Shown: piece by piece, positions 49,785 through 63,740 of the stretch
How positions within the stretch are numbered: the first letter of the stretch is position 1
Layout of the letters: every line of letters starts with the position of its first letter
Source: Hyperoodon ampullatus
Lineage: Eukaryota > Chordata > Mammalia > Artiodactyla > Ziphiidae
Direction: 5' to 3'
DNA: 64,000 nucleotides
Assembly (NCBI GenBank): GCA_949752795.1
Contig: OX457056.1
Location: 90,232,942 to 90,296,941, forward strand
Position numbers and translations under genes: made by a program
The notes under the pieces: generated by a model
Database searches by the model: none
What the model saw: the letters and a program-made list of their open reading frames with translations, nothing else
Told to the model about the DNA's origin: nothing

Positions 49785-49943
49785 CAAACCAAGGAATACC
49801 TGTAGCTACCAGAAGCTAGAAGAGAGATGTGGAACAGATTCTTCCCTCGTGCCTTCAGAGGGAGCATGGCCTCACCAGTTTCTTGATGTGATACTTCTGG
49901 CTTCTAGAACGGAGACAACAAATCTCTGTCGTTTTAAGCCAAT
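49785..49943 (+). repeat. MaLR (MLT1-type) LTR fragment
   Basis: GATTCTTCCCTCGTGCCTTC, AGAGGGAGCATGGCC and TCTGTCGTTTTAAGCCA are in the order of MLT1 LTR 3' halves. Confidence 0.7.
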
Positions 49944-51429
49944 ACAGGGTGAAAAGGGATCTGGAGGGTCAAACAGCTGCTATCCAGCACACAGAGATGG
50001 CAGGCCAGGGGTGCTGTGGGACCCAAGGGGAGATGTACTAAATCCTCTGCAGTGAGCTTGAGATAAAGCTTCCTGAAAAGGTAAGGCTAGAGAGATCTTG
50101 GACAAAGAGCAGGTACCTGTCCAGCATACCACAACGTGGAGCGATATTCTAGGCAGAAGCAGTAGCAAATACAGAAAAACGAACATGTGAGAGAGCAGGG
50201 TGCCTTCAGGAAACCACAGCAGATCAAGTCATGGAGAATGTGGTTCTGTGAGTAAATGACAAGAAAAGAGGTGGAGAGGAAGGCAGGGGTTGATTCACTA
50301 CCTGCATTGGATGCTCTGTTACCTTAACAAGGATGAGGAGTCCCTGGAGGATTCCAAGTGGGGCCATGTCCAGTTTTCCAATTGGGTGAGGCAACAGAAA
50401 AGAGCTGGGGTAGGAATCTGTGGAAGGATTACAGGTATCCCTGGGTCCCAACTGATGCAACAGTGCACACGGTGCTGTGATCTCTCACCATGCCTAGTAG
50501 TTCAGGTAGGAAAAAGCCCAAAAGGCAGATACCTGGAATGATCTGAGATTGGGGTCAGCAGTTGGGGTGGAGGGACAAGGGGGCAGAGGAGGTAAGGAGA
50601 GACTCATCTAAATAAAAAACCACAGACCTTAAGCTGAAGGAGGGACAAGATGATAGGAAGGAAGGATTTCTTAGGAAGTTGAAGATCAAGGGGACAAATA
50701 TCTCAATAAGGTTGAAGAGCAGGTTTAGTGAGAAAGAGAGTAAGAGCTGGAAACAGAGGAAGCTGTGTTCAGGAAATAAGATGCTGTACTAGAGGTTACA
50801 ATTGTGGAGGTGAAGCACCTTGGAGTCAGGACTCAGGTGACCACGGTGGAGAGGCTGAAGCAAAGGGAAGAAAAGAACTTGTGAAGCTAGGGACTCAGAT
50901 GTCTCGGATGCATCATATTTCATAGCTGTGGAGGCTGCCCAGAATGACAGCGAGACTCAGTAGGAAAGGGACATCTGAACGGTAGGTGCCATATTATTTG
51001 ATGAATGTGGAACAGCAATTGACAGGTCAGCAGATGCCCAAGACCAGCTCCAGTGGGAAGAGAGTGGAAAAAGGAAAGGGTGTAGTGAAGGATTTAGAAG
51101 AGGCAGTTGAGAGGTCGGAAAATGTCAGCTTCTTTCTAAGTGGATCAGGTGTGCCTAGTCTGTGCATCATCCGAATCTGTCCAAATTCTAAACAGTTCTT
51201 CAGACTTGAAGTGAAATATTTCTGATTGCTTCAGGGAGAACGCCTCTGGTAAGTGTTCGTGAGTCCTTCCCACCTGGGTATGACAGATTTAGGCAGGATG
51301 AGAACAGGCAAGTGAGAAAGAACTTCTATGTGTTGCCCATTTTCTGCATCAGTCCACCTCTTTTAGCCTCTGTTACTCACTTTGAGACCACAGAAACAAA
51401 GAGACAAAGGTAAGAAATGTCTATGGAGA

Positions 51430-51620
51430 GCCTGCTACAGGTCAGGCATTACATCAGGTTAGGATATTTAATTCACATAAGAATCTGAAGCATGGCTTTA
51501 TCTTCTCCATTTCACAGGGGAAGATATGAAGCTCGGAGAGGGTAAAGGATTTGCCCAGGGTCATGTGACCACGCTGGTATGCACAAACAGGTTGCAAAGC
51601 TCAAGCTCTTTCCTGCACTG
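51430..51620 (-). repeat. MIR-like SINE, inverted
   Basis: GTCAGGCATTACATCAGG…TCTCCATTTCACAGGGGAAG…TTTGCCCAGGGTCATGTGAC follows inverted MIR. Confidence 0.7.
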
Positions 51621-53934
51621 CTCAGAAAAGGCGTGATATAGGAACTCAGTCACCAATGGCCCCAAGTGACATGTGTTTGTCCCTGCTTCATTCCTATCAG
51701 TGTGGGCTTCTCCACAGAAGTGTGCTTTTTGGATTCAGTCAGTTATTTACAATGCAGTGATATAAACTCAAAAAGCATGTCTTAAAACATTGACTTAAGC
51801 AAAAGGGTGGCCTTGGGGGTTTTAACTTCCAGTGACATCCTTGAGGAGCCCAAGCCACCCCCAAACAATAAACTTAAAAAAAAAACAAAAAAAAAAACAG
51901 TTGATTTGGTAAATAAATATAGCTTTAAAATAAGTTCCTAGTGCCCACCAGATGGCTGCCCTAAGCCCTTACTGTGTAGAAATTCTGAATCCACTATTAG
52001 CCTTAGGAAAAATACCAGAAAGGATTTTCCTGTAATTTCACTAGACTGACCACTTTAAGAGAAGGGCTACTTTTTGTTTTGTGTTTCATTCCTATATATC
52101 CTTAGCTTTAAGAACAGTGCGTTGAACCTACCAAGTACACAATTATGTTTGTGGAAAGAATGAATGAGTAAATGAATTAATGCAGGTCAGAGGGAGCAGG
52201 GGTGGAAATGATGAGGAAATGAATCCAAATCATCTCTGCTTTGCTACTACTCCAACCTCTTTTTTAAAGTCTCCTTCCCCACTTCCTCTGTTTATCACTT
52301 TCTCCCAACCCAGAAAACCCTGGTGCAGCAAGTCAGGACTGTAAGGACACTTGAATCTGATGATCCTGCAGCACTAGAAAGGTGGCGTGGATATGGATCT
52401 CACTTTTTCACCAATCAGTAATAAGTTCTAGACTGCCCCAGCACTCTGCCCTGGCAATTTCTTCTGCTGTGTCCTTCCATTTATAGTAGAAGGACCACAT
52501 ATTACACAGAAATTAGTAATATGCACAGTCCCACATTCAACATCCTGCACTGCTGAGAAACAAACAGGATCGTACTTTCACCCATTTTCTTCCATGAAGT
52601 TCTACCTTCACTTTGATGCAGGTATCTCCCAATTTCACATAAGCAGCCCTGACCACCTTCCTTGGCTCCTATACTGTATTTCATTCATTAATTCACTGCA
52701 AACATTTTGAATACCTCCTATTAGCCAAGCTCCTTTCATTTACTTTCTGAAGCAGCCACTTCAGAGCCCTGTGCCCAGTGTGTCCGAAAATGGACTTTCA
52801 CTTCTTTCCCTGTCAAGCCAGCTCTTCTTCCTGACTTGGCTATTTCTGGTTGTAGAATCATTGTTCTTTCATGTACTTAATTCACTGAAAATTTGGAGTT
52901 CATTATCTTTAACTCTTTCCTTCCCACCCAGTCACTCTGTCGAGTTTTAACATACCCTATTTTGCAATTGCTCCGCCTACACTCCCACTTTTTCATTTAA
53001 TTATCACTAAGGTTTGTTAGGTGCTTGTTACCTCTTATCTTTGACTAAGTCTGTTACCTGATTTATTCATCCCTAGCCTCACCCACCCTCCAATTCATCC
53101 TGCAAAGTACTCCCAAATTAATTTTCTTAAGGAGCATATACTATCATATTCTTATTCTAGAACCTTCAAGATTTCACCATTGTCTACTGAATTATTACCC
53201 TTTCTTCTGCAGCGGAGGCCTGATCTCCCTTCCTCCCTCCCTCTCACTTTCTTCCTCCAAAAAGACAGGATGAAATACTATATAGTCATTAAAAATAACA
53301 ACATACTTCTAGATGAACAGGTATTAAAAGTTCTTAAAGATACAGTATATTACCATACATAGGAAAAAAAGATATATATACATATATTCATGTGTGTTTG
53401 TGTGTGCAGAGAGAGAAAAAGATGCAACAAGAAAGTGGTAACAGTGATTTCCTGCCTCTGAAGAAGGAAAAACATGGATGAGACTGGGCAATAAGCATAG
53501 AAAATATACTGTATTTTCTGAATATCGTATGATGTAAATTAATGACTTAGTGGATATGCATAGCGACCCCCATTTCAAAATGCAAAACAGTACAAAAATT
53601 ATATTATCCATACTTCTACCACCAGGAATTTATGTTAACTTTTGCCTTTTGTCAAATTTGCTTCCCCACCTTTGATGGCATGTGAAAAACAATAAAACTT
53701 TATACCTAAAGTTAAAGCCCTTTTATCAAGCTGCCCCTTCCCAGTTCTAACCTTGTCTTCCCTCTACCCTCTACCCAGAAGCAACCACTACTGTAAGTTT
53801 GATGTGTATCCTTCCAGCCCATTCCACCCTTTTACATACTTACATAAGCATCCATAACCAGTGCATAGCTTGGGACATGCTGTTTAAGTGTGTAAAGCAG
53901 TATCTTCCCCTGTGTATAATTCTGCAACTTGCTT

Positions 53935-54460
53935 TTTCACTCAAAATTATGTTTTGAAAATGATCTATGCTAATATACATAGAGCCATTTCATTTTATAA
54001 TATTGTTTGTTAACATTGTAAAATATATGTATCATATTTTATTCCTTTTTTCTATTCGTCCTTCCTCTTTCTATTAATGAAAGATTGGTTCTTTCCAGTT
54101 TTTTTTGCTATTAGGAGCAGTGCTGCAATAAAACTCCTTTGCATGTCTCCTTAGACACTTGTACAGAGTGGTCCTTATGTCTACATCCAGAAGTGGAATT
54201 GCTAATTCTAGTTTCAGTTTATGAGAGCCAGCCAAATTGCTGCCCAAGGTTGTGTATCATTTTACATTCTGTGAGCTCTATACAGGTATATTATTTCCCC
54301 CACACCTTCACCGACCCTTAATATTGTCAGATTTTAGGGTTTTTTCCCCAGTTTGATGAGACAAATTTCTTTGCACTATGGCTTTTGATTTGCATTTACT
54401 AATGAAGTTGGACAAACTCTCACGTGTTTATTAGTTATTTGGATTTCTTCTTTGTGAATT
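53935..54460. repeat. Old antisense L1 3' fragment
   Basis: GATTGGTTCTTTCCAGTTTT, GGAGCAGTGCTGCAATAAAA and CAGAAGTGGAATTGCTAATT are the usual antisense L1 3' end phrases, diverged. Confidence 0.6.
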
Positions 54461-54476
54461 AGAAGTTTATATTCTC

Positions 54477-54830
54477 AGGCTTCCCTGGTGGCGCAGTGGT
54501 TTAGAATCCACCTGCCAATGCAGGGAACATGGGTTCAATGCCTGGCCGGGGAAGATCCCACATGCTGCAGAGCAACTAAGCCCGTGCGCCACAACTACTG
54601 AGCTTGAGCTCTAGAGCCCGCGAGCCACAACTACTGAGCCCACGTGCCACAAATACTAAAGCCTGCGCACCTATAGCCCATGCTCGGCAACAAGAGAAGC
54701 CACGACAATGAGAAGCCTGCGCACCGCAATGAAGAGTAGCCCCTGCTCACCGCAACTAGAGAAAGCCCACGTGCAGCAATGAAGACCCAACAAGGCCAAA
54801 AATAAATTAATTAATTAATTAATTTTAAAA
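54477..54830 (+). mobile_element. CHR-1-type SINE (long form)
   Basis: A long-form body with a tail of TTAA repeats. Flanks at about 54461-54475 and 54831-54845 share an AGAAGT(t/g)(t/c)ATATTCT duplication with two differences. Confidence 0.9.
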
Positions 54831-56224
54831 AAGAAGTGCATATTCTTGGTCCATTTTGTTTTTCAGTTGATTTCTTTCATCCATTCAACACATATTTAAT
54901 GCTTGCTATGTGTCAGGCATTATTATTACCCCTAAGGGAATATGTACCCCTGGTCCTCTATTAATTGCAATTTAATTTTACCTTTCTGAATTAAGCATAA
55001 GATTCTGCAATCTACTAATGCCATTCATGTACTTTACTAGCATGTAAATCCCTTAAATCATTTAGCAACAAATATTTGTTTACCAGTGTATGGCGTACAA
55101 AGCAATCTAACTTCTATATTCTCATTTAATTATCATCACAACTATTTTGTGATTCATAATGGACTGTATTATGTCACCCAAGCAGTGAACTACTTCTGGA
55201 TAAAATGGATAACTGAACTGAGGAATTCAGTTGGCAAGGCTGGCAGAGTTCACAGACTTTAAAGCTTCATCTTTAAACAAAGACAGTTGTGTATTACACA
55301 GCTCAGAGCACCCACACCACTTAATTATTTGAAGATAGCCAGAGATGATTCGACATGTATGAGGATTCCTGTGTATTGGTGCTTTCTGGAGTAGAATTCT
55401 TTGTGAATGTCCCAAAAGATTGGATAAATGATATACTTGGTACTTATACATTATTTGTTATATTGACACTAATAGGTAAATATGCACTTTTTTAAGATAA
55501 ATGATGCTCTCTTCTCCATTAGTACAAAGCTTTTTTAAAGAAGGTACTCTAATCTGCCGAAGCAACCAGTAAAATTCAGGCCTCATAAAAAAGTGCAGAA
55601 CAATATGCAGTAAACTGTAAATAATAGTTACCTCTGGAGGCTAGATCTCTGTATTGTTTGAATTTTATACAATGAACACAAATTAATTTTATAATAAAAG
55701 GATAAATTTTGTTATTTTTCTTCAAAAGAACATTATTTGACAACTTCTAGAAATCTTTGTAATATACTGTTAAGCAGAAAAAGCAGATTGTTAAGCACTA
55801 TTTATAGCATCATATTGTTTTATTAAAAATTGTGCATATGTGCATGGAAAGGATAAACACTTTAATGTTAAACATTAAGTTTTTAGTGATGGGAATCATC
55901 ATTTTTGCATTCTTCTTTGTATTCTTCTGTATTTTCTCCTCATTTCTTTTTCAATGAGAAAAAAAGGTAGTATTTTAAATGGGATTTTGTTTAGTAGCAA
56001 AAATAAGTAATGTCTGCATTTTTGCTTTAAAATAAAGTTTTCCAGTCCTTGCCCAATCTCAGTATCCAACTGCAGAGCTAAGGTTATTTCTTACTATTTA
56101 ACAATGCTCCCAGAGCTGTGTAACCATCCAGAACAGGCTTTGCTGGCTCTGCAACAGAGAGGCGGCCAGTGCCTGAAAACAACCATCCCCTGTTTGGCAG
56201 ACACTTAGGTTCTGGCCCCAGCTC

Positions 56225-56430
56225 TTCACCAAATTGCCAGCGAGACCTTGACAGAGATCTTTCTGAGCTTCAGTTTCCTCTTCTGTAAGGTGGAGATGCT
56301 AATACCTGCCCTGCCTACTATAATGATTCTCTGTGGGGAGCTAATGAAAAATATTCACAAAGCAATATTGAAGGCTGTGAAGATTTATACAAATGCAAGT
56401 TGATGATGTTGTTATATAACCTCCAAGCTC
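56225..56430 (+). repeat. MIR-like SINE
   Basis: TGAGCTTCAGTTTCCTCTTC, TGTAAGGTGGAGATGCTAAT and a 3' GAAGGCTGTGAAGATTTATA-like segment lie in MIR order. Confidence 0.6.
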
Positions 56431-58010
56431 AGAGAGAGAGAGACAACCGTCAACTTTCTTATGGAGACAAAGAGAGCTAACATGCTTAAAATAATCTTTC
56501 TTTAACCGCTCCCTCCTTGAACTATCACTTTGAGAAGTCAAATCTGTCAAAGCAACTATTTAATTATTATCGTTAGACGATCATAAGCAAACTGTAATTC
56601 TCATGAAGACTAAAATAGAACTGACACAATACTGTTGCTATGTGTGCCCATAGCAAACACAAGGATGGGTCCGGGCTGTTAAGCCAATTGTTATCAACTT
56701 ACAGAGAAAACACACTTTCTCAGAAAGAACAATTTCACTAAGGAGGTCATTATTATCATAGCCATTATCATCACCTTTACAATCTACAGAAAATTTACAA
56801 AGCAGCCATCATTAAGCAAAATCTCAGTTAATCAAAAGGCGATTAACAAAACCATCGAATAACCAAATATATGTTCCAGACTGCTTTCGTTAGTCAAAAT
56901 ATTTTACAAGAAAACACGGTGATAGAACAGAGTGATTTAAATGCCAGAAAAAGTAAGCATCATAAGAGCAAAAACTGCTACTCCATTCCTAGTGACCAGA
57001 ACTAGGAAAATTTTTCAAATAAATTTAAAGTATTGATTATAACAATAAAATCATATATATTATAACCCTGGGGCATTGCAAGACCCTACATCATCAAAGA
57101 AAGTTTTCTCTAGAATCAATACATTATACTAATCAAGGGTAAGAATGAAGACTTTCCACAATGGGTGGAAGCCTTAATGTATTATCCTTCCCACTTTCCC
57201 CATTGAATCAGAAGTATTCTGAATTCTAAAAATTGACCATAAAAATTAATAAATTCTGATTACCTGAAGGTTTCCTTGCCTTTTATGTTAGGGTACCTCA
57301 CTCAAATATTTGTTCCATAATGGAATTTCTCAGGAAATGCATGCTGATAAGAAGTCTTTTGGGAAAGTCTAACTTAGGGTTCCATCTTCCACAAAATCTA
57401 TTGTGATTTTCCATCCATTATATGTACTGACCATATACGAAATCATTCCATTAGCCATAAGCATTTACTTCCTTGTACATACATCTATGTTTGCATATGA
57501 ATGTCCCACTTTCCCAATTTTTCTCTAAGCTTCCTAAGGGCAGAGAACTTTCTTTTTCTCTTTGTATCCCCTGGGACAAAGCAAATACAAACTTTTGATG
57601 GAAACAGTAAAGGTGAGTAAACATATAAAAAGACAAACAAATACTTAGAACCCAGCACTTGGAAGTCCCCTGGACTCTAATAACACAGAAATTTTGTCAG
57701 TCACAATGAGTATTTGAAAGGATAATTTTTTTCCTGCTTTTCTTACATATCTATATCTTATGCCCAAAAGAACACATTAAAAGTGCTGATATTTTTACTT
57801 GAAACAATTTGAAGATAACATAATCCAATCCTTACTTAATTAATATTTTTATGCACCCTCATGTGGGGCTGCTCACAAGTCAGGCTATCTTATATTATTC
57901 CTTTGCTACTCTAAAAAGGAAAAAAAAAAGGACTGCTCCTTTACTTCCATAATTCTGCTGATGTGTGAGTAAAGCACTGCCTGGCTCCCAATCAAATTTA
58001 TTTTGTCTTT

Positions 58011-58214
58011 TTTTTTTTTGCGGTAGGCGGGCCTCTCACTGCTGTGGCCTCTCCCGTTGCAGAGCACAGGCTCCGGACGCGCAGGCTCAGCAGCCCGGCC
58101 ATGGCTCACGGGCACAGCCGCTCCGCGGCATGTGGAATCTTCCCGGACCAGGGCACGAACCCGCGTCCCCTGAATCGGCAGGCGGACTCAACCACTGCGC
58201 CACCAGGGAAGCCC
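58011..58214 (-). mobile_element. CHR-type SINE (short form)
   Basis: It is inverted. The duplication TATTTTGTCTTT is at 57999-58010 and 58215-58226. Confidence 0.95.
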
Positions 58215-59129
58215 TATTTTGTCTTTTGATGAGGAAACTGGCCCTTCCATGAATGCTGCCAGCAATAAAGTGACCTGTCCTAATCTATGTGTTTGGATTG
58301 AGAACTTGAAAATGTAGAGTAGCTGTTATAATTATATGGATGTCATTTCTGTGACTTTGAAGTAAAAAGTAGAATAAATTGTATTCTGCATTAAAAAAAA
58401 TTAATATTTTTGCTTCTCAATACTTGTTGAGCATGTGCTATGTGTCATGTAGCTTGCTGCAGTGTGAAGGCGAGAAAGAAAAGAGGAAGGATGGAATGCT
58501 AAGACAGGATTCCAGCCCTAAAGAAGTTAACAAGAGAACACTGTAAGTAATAAAAATTCAATATGACAATATTATGTGTACAAAGGCCAACTCTGTGGAG
58601 TTGGGAGATTCATGAAAAGCTTTCCAAAGCAGGGAATATGTAACTGGGTTTTGAAGGATGAGTACTACCTTTGCTAAGGTAGTAGAGGAAATGAGCATTC
58701 TTAGCAGAAGAAACAGCATGTGAGGAAGGTAAGGGATGAAGAAAAAAGCAAATATTTCTAATGGCTGGGACTAGGATGCCTGGGTGCTTGTGGCTTCCCC
58801 TCAGCACTCACATAATATGGAGCACTTATCATGAGTGCACCGACCCACTATTTTATCATGATCCAATTATCAGTGTCTTTCCCACCAGACTTGAGAGCAG
58901 GTACCAGTGAGCTCTGATTTTTATGTTTCCAGCACCTTACATAATGCCTGGCTCATAAGAAACATCCAAAAATGTTTTGCTTTACTTATTTATTTTATTG
59001 CACAAACACTACTCTCAAAAAATAAACATCTATACTCCATCATGATTTTAATGATCACATTTAAATTACTATTGCTACAACAGTACAATATGTACATTTA
59101 TTAGTCCCAATTGCCTTTAGAATAATTTT

Positions 59130-59810
59130 ATCAAGTTCCCAAGAAAACAGTGTGCTTTAAAAAGAGATTTCATTAGATTTATGGATTAATTTGGGGAGAA
59201 TCAACATACTTAGTATATTAAAATATTTAATCATCTGACAAGTGACGTCTCCTCATTTACTGATGGCTTTTAAAGTCTACTTTGTAAGTAGACTTTGTAA
59301 GTCTTTATAATTTTCATTAAATAAGCTATGTACATTTCTAGTCAAATGTATTCGATGTATTTAAATTTTGTATTTATAAATAAGATCTTTTTTATTATAT
59401 TGTCTAACTAGTTGCTATTAATTTATAGGACAGCTATTAATTTATATATTTATTTTGTAGCCTATCACCTTATTGAACTTTAGTTTTAATAGTTTTAAAT
59501 TGATCCATTTGCGTTTTCTAGGTAAACAATAATATATCCACAGGTAATGATAATTTTATCTCTTCAGATTGTATATCTTGTTTCTTTTTCTTATTTCATT
59601 GTATTGAGTAGAAGTTACAGAACGCTGTTAAATAATAGATATTATATCCTTCGCTTGTTTCAGTCTCTAGAATTTCTCCTATTTTGCCCACTGATTTCAG
59701 ATAAATTTTCTTTATTGTGTTAAGGAAGTTTTCTTTTATTACTAATTTGCTATTTTATCAAGAATATATGTTAAACTTCACCAGTTACCTTTCATCAGCT
59801 AAAGCTAAAT
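59130..59810 (-). mobile_element. Old antisense L1 ORF2 fragment
   Basis: GATTTATGGATTAATTTGGG, AATTTTCATTAAATAAGCTA and CCACTGATTTCAG-like blocks match inverted L1 ORF2 style. No frame remains. Confidence 0.55.
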
Positions 59811-60407
59811 GAATCGTTAAAGCTAAGTTGATTCGTACTTCAGAACATTTGTAACATTTGAGAACTATTAGGTGTAATTATAAACACTTGTTCCACACTA
59901 TAGAGTATCTATATTACCATAGTTCAAGATCTTGGCACGGTGGTTGTCTGCTGATGGGAAGGTACCTGCTGTTTTTCCTTTAAGGGAATGTAGGAACGTA
60001 TCAGCTGTTTATTAGCGCCATAACCAAAACTTAAAATATGACAGCCTAATTCCCACACACTCTTACCTTAGGTGAAAGCCTCTGGCATTATGTAGATTTA
60101 TCCCTTTGACCTATTGATGGGGACACGGTAGGAAACAAAGCAAATTTTCTGTCCAAGACAATCACCGGCACAGAGTAGGTACTAAATAAAATCTTTGTTG
60201 AATAAATTAACGAGTAAACAATATTTAAGGTACAGTGGCTTTTTGGAGGTAGTTTTTGGACCCCCTTTTAAAATGTCCATAATTTTTAATCGATTTAATT
60301 TTTAATTTAAACTTAGACATCTGTTTATGCAGAAAATAATCTATTTCATCCAAACTTTTAAGTTTTCAGCACTATTAAACTTCATAGCTTAAAAAATTAG
60401 CTCCATG

Positions 60408-60596
60408 GGCTTCCCTGGTGGCGCAGTGGTTGAGAGTCTGCCTGCTGATGCAGGGGACGCAGGTTCGTGCCCCGGTCCGGGAAGATCCCACATGCCGCGG
60501 AGCGGCTGGGCCCGTGAGCCATGGCCGCTGGGCCTGCGCGTCCGGAGCTTGTGCTCCGCAGCGGGAGAGTCCACAACAGTGAGAGGCCCGCGTACC

Positions 60597-60624
<28 letters not shown>
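60408..60624 (+). mobile_element. CHR-type SINE (short form)
   Basis: An uninterrupted A tail of about 27 and a perfect duplication AAATTAGCTCCATG on both sides (about 60394-60407 and 60625-60638) suggest one of the youngest copies here. Confidence 0.95.
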
Positions 60625-60629
<5 letters not shown>

Positions 60630-62351
60630 AGCTCCATGAAAAAGAGAAAGATTTGCAATAGCTGTTTTGCTATTATTTTCAGCTAAAGAGTTATTTGATA
60701 TTTCTCCCCCCACCATTTTTTTTTTATTTCTAAGGGGTCGGGTCCTTAATTTAAACTTTACTTATTAATTTCTAACTTTATTTGACTGTGACCAGGGAAC
60801 ATAGCCTGTATACTTTTTTGCATTATTGAGATTATTTTTGTGATCAATATTTATAAATCCTCCAAGAGTAGAGTAAAGAGGGTGCATTCTCTATGGGCTA
60901 TAAAGTGCAGTCAACAACTATTAGGTCTTTTATTGACAGTTAACACCCTGATGCTTTACCACCACCCCCATTCTCTTTTGTCTGCCTGCTTCATCTAACA
61001 AAGACATGAGTGAGTAATGTATGTAAACATTGTAAATCAACTATACTTCAGTTTTTTAAAAATGAACTTGAAACTTTCAGAAAGGTAGTATTTACTATAT
61101 TGTGATATTCAGATTAGCAGAACCATATTTCCAGGCCTTATTTATGGTTATTTTTAACTAAAATAGCATCTTTAACTAAAACTGTGTTTAGTAGAATATT
61201 CATTTATCTGTCAAAAATACAGAGAAATCGATAAAAATACAACCATCAGTTGTAACTAGAAAGCATGTAACATGAAAAACACAGCAAATGCTGATGCTTT
61301 AATAAATCAAAACAGAGGTATAAACATATGTGAAAATACAATTGTAATTGCCACTGAGTTCTTACCTTTGGTTGCTTAAGCAATATATCTGTATCTTCTA
61401 GAAATGCAAGTCAGTGGTGTATCCTAAACAAACAGGGATATAGTATAAATCCGAACATTGTCAAAATCGAGGTCCTAATTTTTTTCAATAATAAATATGC
61501 TGATCTTTTTCCTTTCTTTAAAGATGTACAAATGGCTAGTTTTCTTAATCATTCCCAAGGAAAGAAACAGTTCTGTGGCAGTGACAAAGGAGGATTTTCA
61601 TGAGTCAGTATTGGATTTGCGGATTTATATACAGATGAAAATAACAGCAAATCATTATCCTTGGCTACAGCCCAAGCTTATTAATATGTGTGAGAGTTAG
61701 GGATAAAAGGGGTTTTCTCAGGTGTATAAAGTTAAATAAGTGTAATTCACTTGTAATTTGTTGACTTCTTTCCATTTTTCACTCATCAATCAATATTTTA
61801 CCAAATACACTATTTTGACTTAGTTTTTTGCAATGTTGTAGTTAAACACAACCCTTTAAGCTGCTAGTGTGTGTGTTTTTGATAAATCAACTCATTGTAA
61901 ACTTCCTCCAAACTAACCAATGTGGCCACTTGTGTCACAATTTACCTTGATGCTAAAATGTTATTGTGTCAGTCTCATTATATTATGCTCCTCTTTAAGC
62001 AGAGTTACATAATCTGCTTAGGTAAATAAGCCACTTGCTCTGAGTAATATTGCTGGACCTTAAACCCATCTCTGTGAAATTACTTGTAAATATTTCAAAA
62101 AGCACAAAATGGTGATAAATGTTAAAATCACAGGTGTAAAGGAAAATAAGTGATGAATAGACAGACAAAGAGAAATTCTCAAGGCAGGAAGGAATTTTTC
62201 TCAATGCTAAATAAATGATTTAAATCCCTAAACTGTGATACAGTATCTATTTCATTTTATAGAGGAGGAAGTGAAGGGTGGGAGATGAAGTCATTTACTG
62301 AAGGTCACAATGGCTAGTATAGCGTCAGTTAGCTGTGATCCACACCCAGAT

Positions 62352-62494
62352 AGAGTTGCCAGATTTAGCAAATAAAAATACAATATAAGTGCGTCCCAAA
62401 TATTGCACAAGACAAGCTTATACTAAAAAATTACTTGACGTTCGTTTGAAATTCAAATCTAACTGGGTGTTCTGGTTTTTTATCAGGCAACCCT
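62352..62494. mobile_element. Palindromic nonautonomous DNA transposon
   Basis: The ends AGAGTTGCCAGAT and, reverse-complemented from the right end, AGGGTTGCCTGAT are terminal inverted repeats. The interior is itself partly palindromic around ATATTGCACAAG. I recognise the layout but not the family name. Confidence 0.6.
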
Positions 62495-62947
62495 AAACCA
62501 AGGCCTATCTAACCCCAGAGCACCACACTGCCTTAGTGATCTGGAAGCTAAGAACATGAAAAATCAGGTCAAGTCACCCATTTTAGCAACATGTCTCTAA
62601 CAGCAACAGCAAAGAGCACTATACATGAGAAACACCGTTGTTTCTCACCAACTGATTCAATTTCTCATCTATAAGTTGGTCACACCTGTAAACCCTTTAG
62701 CACATTACTTGCACATAAATGCTCAAAACTGATAGTTTTTATTATTACCTTTCATATTATGTCCTTCACATGTAAGAACTTTTCTCCTTGAAATATTTTA
62801 AACGCTCCTTAATCACCTAATTGGCATCTATCATTCATGAAAGTACTCACACCCTCTGCGGACCTCCTTAATATACTTAGATATTACTTCCTGGAAGTAA
62901 GGGTTTTCAGAATATTATACTTGTTGTCTAAAGTGAAAGACCCTTTT

Positions 62948-63164
62948 CTTTTTTTTTATTTTTATTTTTTCTGCGGTACGCGGGCCTCTCACTGTTGTGG
63001 CCTCTCCCGTTGCGGAGCACAGGCTCCGGACGCGCAGGCTCAGCGGCCAAGGCTCAGAGGCCCAGCCGCTCCATGGCATGTGGGATCTTCCCGGACCGGG
63101 GCACGAACACATGTCCCCTACATCGGCAGGCGGACTCTCAACCACTGCGTCACCAGGGAAGCCC
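62948..63164 (-). mobile_element. CHR-type SINE (short form)
   Basis: It is inverted, with a T tract broken by A's. The target duplication is not clear (only a CTTTT-like match), suggesting an older insertion or flank change. Confidence 0.9.
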
Positions 63165-63274
63165 AACTCTTTTGTTCTTAAACTCATTGTTCACTTTACC
63201 TCTGCCTCTCTTACACCAACTATGGCCACCTACCTTTCGGTGGCGTGGTTTCTGTGACACCATGCTAGGTTTAT

Positions 63275-63525
63275 ATGAGGAGGTTTTGGAGTCACAGGCC
63301 AGGTTTGAACCTCAGCCCCATCGTTCACTAGCTCTGGGACTTGGAGCATAGTAGTGAACCTCCTGGGCCTCACTTTCAGTCGCCATGGAATGGACATGAT
63401 AATATCTTGCAGATCTGTTCTGAGGATTAAAATGAGATATAGTAATATGAAGAATTTATTACACTTCCTAAAGCATGGTAAACACTTGATAAGTGACTAT
63501 TACCATAATTTTTAAAAGACAAATA
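63275..63525 (+). repeat. MIR SINE, plus orientation
   Basis: GGTTTGAACCTCAGCCCCAT, ACTAGCTCTGGGACTTGGAG, CATGATAATATCTTGCAG and GAGGATTAAAATGAGATA are in MIR order. Confidence 0.75.
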
Positions 63526-63607
63526 GCAGTTAAGCTTTATTTTACAATAATTAGTTTACTGTCATAAATTTGCATGTTTTCTTTTAAAAGTTGAAAATAC
63601 AATTTTT

Positions 63608-63740
63608 TGGAAATTCCCTGGTGGTCCAGTGGTGAAGACTCTGTGCTTTCACTGACGAGGGCCCAAGTGCGATCCCTAGTTGGGGAACTAAGATCCCACA
63701 AGCCACGTGGTGCAGCCAAAAAAAAAAAGAAAGAAAGAAA
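63608..63740 (+). mobile_element. Older tRNA-Glu-derived SINE (ruminant/cetacean type)
   Basis: GGAAATTCCCTGGTGGTCC head, B-box-like CGATCCCTAGTT segment and an AAAG-repeat tail. GAAAATACA(a)TTTT flanks both ends (about 63593-63606 and 63741-63753). Confidence 0.85.

Noticed and set aside
60375..60716. Repeated 60-120 codon open frames with ASHCCGLSRCGAQAPDAQAQ-like text at many places
   Set aside because: These are translations of the CHR SINE in its different frames, not genes. The same peptides recur wherever the SINE occurs.
61020..61065. GTAAATCAACTATACTTCAG followed by T's, resembling the last bases of an L1 3' end
   Set aside because: It is only about 40 bases long without a visible target duplication; too short to call.
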